Shown: positions 60,400-64,000 of the stretch, piece by piece
How the letters are laid out: each line of letters opens with the position of its first letter
Numbering within the stretch: the first letter of the stretch is position 1
NCBI GenBank assembly: GCA_025266875.1
Contig: JALLLT010000029.1
Location: forward strand, 186,001-250,000
Source: Fennellomyces sp. T-0311
Lineage: Eukaryota; Mucoromycota; Mucoromycetes; Mucorales; Lichtheimiaceae
Length of the DNA stretch: 64,000 nt
Reading direction: 5' to 3'
The notes under the pieces: model-generated
Database searches by the model: none
The model's input: only the letters and a program-made list of their open reading frames with translations
Told to the model about the DNA's origin: nothing
Translations under genes and position numbers: made by a program

Positions 60400-61640
60400 A
60401 TTGTATAAATGTTTGCTGTATATATTTTGTGGTTGTTTATAGTGACCCTGCCCGCACAACGCCTGTGTGTTGTTTTAGTTTGGTAAACTGAATGGAGATG
60501 TGACCCGTTTTTTTTAAAAAAAAAATTCTTTCCGGCGGTCCCGGGTGTCAGACCGGAACGGATGTCCACTCTTGTCTTTACAAAAACAGGTTTTGTGGTA
60601 CCTTTTCTGTGCTCTGTGTTTTGACATGAAAAAGTGCTGGGTGCATTCAACCCCTGGAACCCAAAAAGACCGTTTTGTCTATTTCAAAAGGAGCCAACAT
60701 AGCATTATTAATTTAGGATGCGGGCTGCTAGCACCTTCATCATCATCATGATGTAGAACAACTTATTTTAGTGCGCGAACATGAAAGAGTGAAGCAAAGC
60801 ATGGTGCACTGTGTATATACTGGGGCGTTTATTGGGGGGAGCGCAATGTTTGGAAAGAAGGGGGGTGGCACTTGGGGCCTGGACGATGGGCAAACGGTAA
60901 TGGACTCATGGCTTATATGCCCATAATAATAAATGCTGCAAGCAAAATGCACTTTCTTTTTGTTGACTAGCGTGGATAGATCAAAGCGATTGTGTTGTTC
61001 TTTTAAGCAGTAAGAGCTTTTTCTGAATGCCTAGTGAAGCAATAGTGCTTTAAAATAGACCGAAAAAAAGGGTTCACCCCCATCGGAATGTCATGAGAGT
61101 TCTCTGAGAAGTACGAGCAAGGAATAAGGGAGAGGAGAAGGAAGCAGATGATCAGCTACAGAAAATGATTGGGGGTGGTGATGCTTCACTGCGTTATCGG
61201 CTAGGACGGAACGGTCCAGACTGTCGGGTACCTGGTGTTAATAGTCTGTGTGCCTAATTGGGGGAGAAGAAAAAAGCAAGCAGGCGAGCGCGTCCCCCGT
61301 GACGCTTTTCCACGCAAGAGAGGACAGAGATATAAGCGATTGACAGGCTCACTTTTGTTTTTTGCAGATCCATGCATTGCCCCCCAAGATCAAACTTCGC
61401 TCCCCTGTTCCCCCAACACAGATCCCCCCTTGATAGGCAAGAGCAGAGAAAGAAACGAGGGCAAATGTGCGTGAAAAAAAAGAATTAGGAAGGCAAGATT
61501 TATGCTTTGGATGCGTGTCTGTGTTTATTGGCCTGTTGTCGTGGCAAAGAAAAATTGCTCTTCAGACTTAACAGAAATATATAAATCCATGCAGCCTTCC
61601 AGTGCCCCGTCCTTTATTCCTTTGTTTCTTTTCTTTTACC
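60400..61640. other. Intergenic region
   Basis: No gene supported. Holds the F-box 3' flank and G/A-rich segments around 61075-61160 and 61255-61330. A TATATAAAT element at ~61577 precedes the small frame at 61641. Confidence 0.4.
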
Positions 61641-61793
61641 ATGCCGCATATCCCACCGCCTTTGAACTTGGAGGGTGGCCAATGGTTTGTTTGCGACGCG
61701 TCTGCCACGTATACCCTGTACTTACTCTTCTGCCATAGTGCCTGGTGTGGAAAATACGGCCACTTGCGAAAGACTTGCCCGCTTCTCAAGTGA
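61641..61793 (+). CDS. Possible small Cys/His protein (50 aa)
   Basis: An ATG-started frame begins MPHIPPPLNLEGGQWFVCD and ends with CGKYGHLRKTCPLLK. The last part resembles the second half of a CCHC zinc knuckle (C-x4-H-x4-C), but the expected C-x2-C spacing is absent (the next Cys is five residues upstream). A TATATAAAT box ~65 bp upstream supports a promoter. It could be a real small gene, one exon of a larger one, or chance. Confidence 0.3.
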   Translation: MPHIPPPLNLEGGQWFVCDASATYTLYLLFCHSAWCGKYGHLRKTCPLLK

Positions 61794-62433
61794 TGGATCA
61801 TGAACAACCACCTTTTTGATATACAGCAACTATAAAAAAACAACAGCAACCACGCAAAAAAGCAATGGCCATTTCTCTCCTTCAGCGACTGACGACGTAG
61901 ATCGCTGTCTCTTGCGCACCGTCTCTCCCCCGAGAAGAGCTCTCTCGTGTTTCTTTTCTTTTTCTCTCGCAACGAAACCAAAAGTTTAGTCGACCGACTG
62001 TGTGGCATTAATTACTACTATGCATGTGCAAGCACCCTATTCTTCTTCTTTTACAATTATTATGGCTCTATTTCTCTATATCTCTTACTTTCTCAGGCTG
62101 ACAAAACCCCTTCGCTCCTTTCTCTCTTTCTCTGTGTTGTAATAATTCTTCTTTTGTATATGATGTTAACTTACCTAGCGTATAAACAAGGTTCAGATGC
62201 AACAATTTCGGATTTTCTGTGTGAAATGCCGATGGGCTGGTCATGGGCTACTCTTATTTTAGTACTGGCCAGTGCCATCAAGTGCCGTGAGCTCTATTAC
62301 GTTGACACGTTTCCTTGTGCTGCCATAATTTACACATTAGCAGCGCGCTGAGTGAAATTTCCAGAGTAACGCTGCCAACGCACTTTTCAACCTCCTTCAT
62401 CTGCCGAATACTGTAGATGCCATTACGTCCGCC
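61794..62433. other. Intergenic region upstream of alpha-COP
   Basis: C/T-rich promoter and 5' UTR-like sequence (61930-62130) leading to the alpha-COP gene. No separate gene supported. Confidence 0.45.
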
Positions 62434-64000
62434 ATGCAAATGCTAACTAAGGTACGCATTCAGAATCATAAGTCACGCAGGCGCCATCGTTCTTCTGCTG
62501 GATGGGAAAAGACGCTAACGATTAGAGAACCATCGAAACACTTATAGTTCGAATCAAAAAGCAACCGCGTCAAAGGCATTTCATTTCACGCGAAACGGCC
62601 CTGGATTTTGGCGTCACTGCATAATGGATGTATACAGCTATGGGATTATCGCATGGGCACCCTGCTCGAACGATTTGACGAGCACGACGGTAATGGACAT
62701 GGTCTAAAGTCTTTTCTCAGGTTCTGAATGGTGTTTCATCTACAGGCCCGGTGCGCGGCATTGCTTTCCACCCTACGCAGCCGCTGTTTGTATCCGGAGG
62801 CGACGACTACAAAATCAAAGTATGGAACTACAAAACACGCCGCTGCCTCTTCACGTTGAATGGCCATTTGGACTACGTACGCACGGTCTTCTTCCACCAC
62901 GAATACCCATGGATCATCTCAGCTTCGGACGATCAGACGATCCGCATTTGGAACTGGCAGTCGCGCAACTGTATCGCTATTCTGACCGGCCACAACCACT
63001 ACGTCATGTGCGCCCAATTCCATCCCAAGAACGATCTCGTTGTTTCCGCATCCATGGATCAGACCGTGCGCGTCTGGGATATCTCGGGTCTGCGCAAAAA
63101 GAACCAGGCACCCACCCCCATGAGCTTCGAGGACTCGTTCAATCGTCAGAGTCAGGCCGATTTGTTTGGCTCTACCGATGTCATGGTCAAGTATGTTCTT
63201 GAAGGCCACGATCACGGCGTCAACTGGGCCTCCTTCCATCCTACCTTGCCTCTCATTGTCTCTGCCGGCGATGATCGCCAGGTCAAGCTCTGGCGTATGA
63301 GTGGTAAGTTCTCCAGGCTGTATATTGCTATGGAAGCGAGGCTAATCGGCAATGCTGTTGCTTAGAAACAAAGGCTTGGGAAGTGGACAGCTGTCGAGGC
63401 CACTACAACAATGTCTCAAGCGCCATCTTCCACCCACGACAAGAACTTATCCTGTCCGATGGTGAAGACAAATCGATTCGTGTGTGGGATATGACAAAAC
63501 GCACCTCGCTTGCAACATTCCGACGAGATCATGATCGTTTCTGGGTCCTCACCGCTCACCCTGAACTCAATCTATTTGCAGCAGGTAAATAGACGCCGAC
63601 ACTATAACCAGGGATGTGTATTGACGGCAATCACTAGGTCACGACAGCGGTCTGATCGTGTTCAAGCTTGAGCGAGAGCGGCCTGCCTATCAGGTACATC
63701 AGAACCAGGTGTACTATATCAAAGACAAGGTCATCCATATCCACGACTTGAACAGCGGTGCCGACCAGGAAGCCCTCAGCGTCCGCAAGCTGGACTCGTC
63801 GTATATTGTTCCACGCACATTGTCGTACAATCCTGCAGAACGTGCTGTTCTTGTTACCTCGGTAATGATCTGATCAAGCTGACGGTGTGAGCATGTAGGT
63901 AGCTAACAGCTGTTATTTAGCCGCATGAGGGCGGTATCTACGAGCTATACCATTTGCCAAAAACATTGTCTGGGACCTTAAAGGAGCCGTCGGATGACTC
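62434..64000 (+). CDS. COP1: Coatomer subunit alpha (alpha-COP), 5' part, cut by window edge
   Basis: Exons 62434-62451 (only six codons), 62548-62689, 62746-63303, 63366-63584, 63638-63861 and 63921 to the window end. The protein begins [20 protein letters not shown], the typical alpha-COP start, followed by WD40 repeats: [111 protein letters not shown] and [27 protein letters not shown]. Alpha-COP is a COPI coat subunit that recognises dilysine cargo signals for Golgi-to-ER return. The remaining ~two thirds of the gene lies outside the window. Confidence 0.96.

Overview
This window is nuclear DNA of a filamentous fungus, most probably an early-diverging Mucoromycota/Mucorales species. The evidence is: nearly every gene carries several short introns (about 45-70 bp, GT-AG, with CTAAC/CTGAC-like branch sites); the genes are fungal-type (GPI-anchored Kre9/Knh1-like wall protein, flavocytochrome b2, Ccc1 iron transporter, Dsl1/Tip20 homologue) but keep features lost in yeasts (complex I subunit, SNAPC3, Rogdi, an ATF6-like membrane bZIP); and there are F-box/TPR/LRR and kelch-plus-membrane proteins plus a degenerate copy of a large repeated hypothetical family that I associate with Mucorales. 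Genus cannot be fixed from the sequence alone. Gene models below were built by hand from reading frames, splice signals and codon phase; phases close exactly for almost all of them.

Layout. 0-4.8 kb: gene-empty, AT-rich. 4.9-10 kb: GPI-anchored wall protein, sorting nexin Snx4/Atg24, complex I B13 subunit (NDUFA5-like), a small Cys-containing protein. 11.3-14.6 kb: large kelch/multi-TM protein. 14.6-18.2 kb: gene-empty. 18.2-29 kb: dense block with F-box/TPR/LRR protein, SNAPC3 (with an apparent frame break), a GPI-anchored HExxH protein, Ccc1/VIT iron transporter divergent from Rogdi/Rav2, an ATF6-like bZIP whose 3' end overlaps a CaaX coiled-coil protein, and a single-pass membrane protein. 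29.5-39.2 kb: CK2 beta, FYRN/FYRC (TBRG1-like) protein, SRP68, RINT1/Tip20, FHA-forkhead factor. 39.2-41.4 kb: empty. 41.4-45.7 kb: flavocytochrome b2 ending in SKL, and a Psr1-like phosphatase. 45.7-49.4 kb: nearly empty. 49.4-51.6 kb: degenerate repeated-family gene fused to half a tRNA-Ser. 53.9-64 kb: Rab11, a damaged KH-domain gene, an ATP-grasp-like protein, an F-box protein, and the start of alpha-COP.

Functional themes. Membrane traffic is strongly represented: SRP68 and RINT1/Tip20 share a 110 bp divergent promoter, alpha-COP (the partner coat of the Tip20/Dsl1 tether) lies at the right edge, and Snx4 and Rab11 serve endosomal recycling. Ccc1 (vacuolar iron import driven by the proton gradient) and Rogdi/Rav2 (V-ATPase assembly) share a 329 bp divergent promoter. 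Three independent introns use GC instead of GT donors. The most unusual items are the tRNA-Ser half joined to a decayed Mucorales-type repeated gene, the peroxisomal-type C-terminus on a flavocytochrome b2 that lacks a mitochondrial presequence, the SNAPC3 micro-duplication, and the overlap of the membrane bZIP with a potentially prenylated protein.
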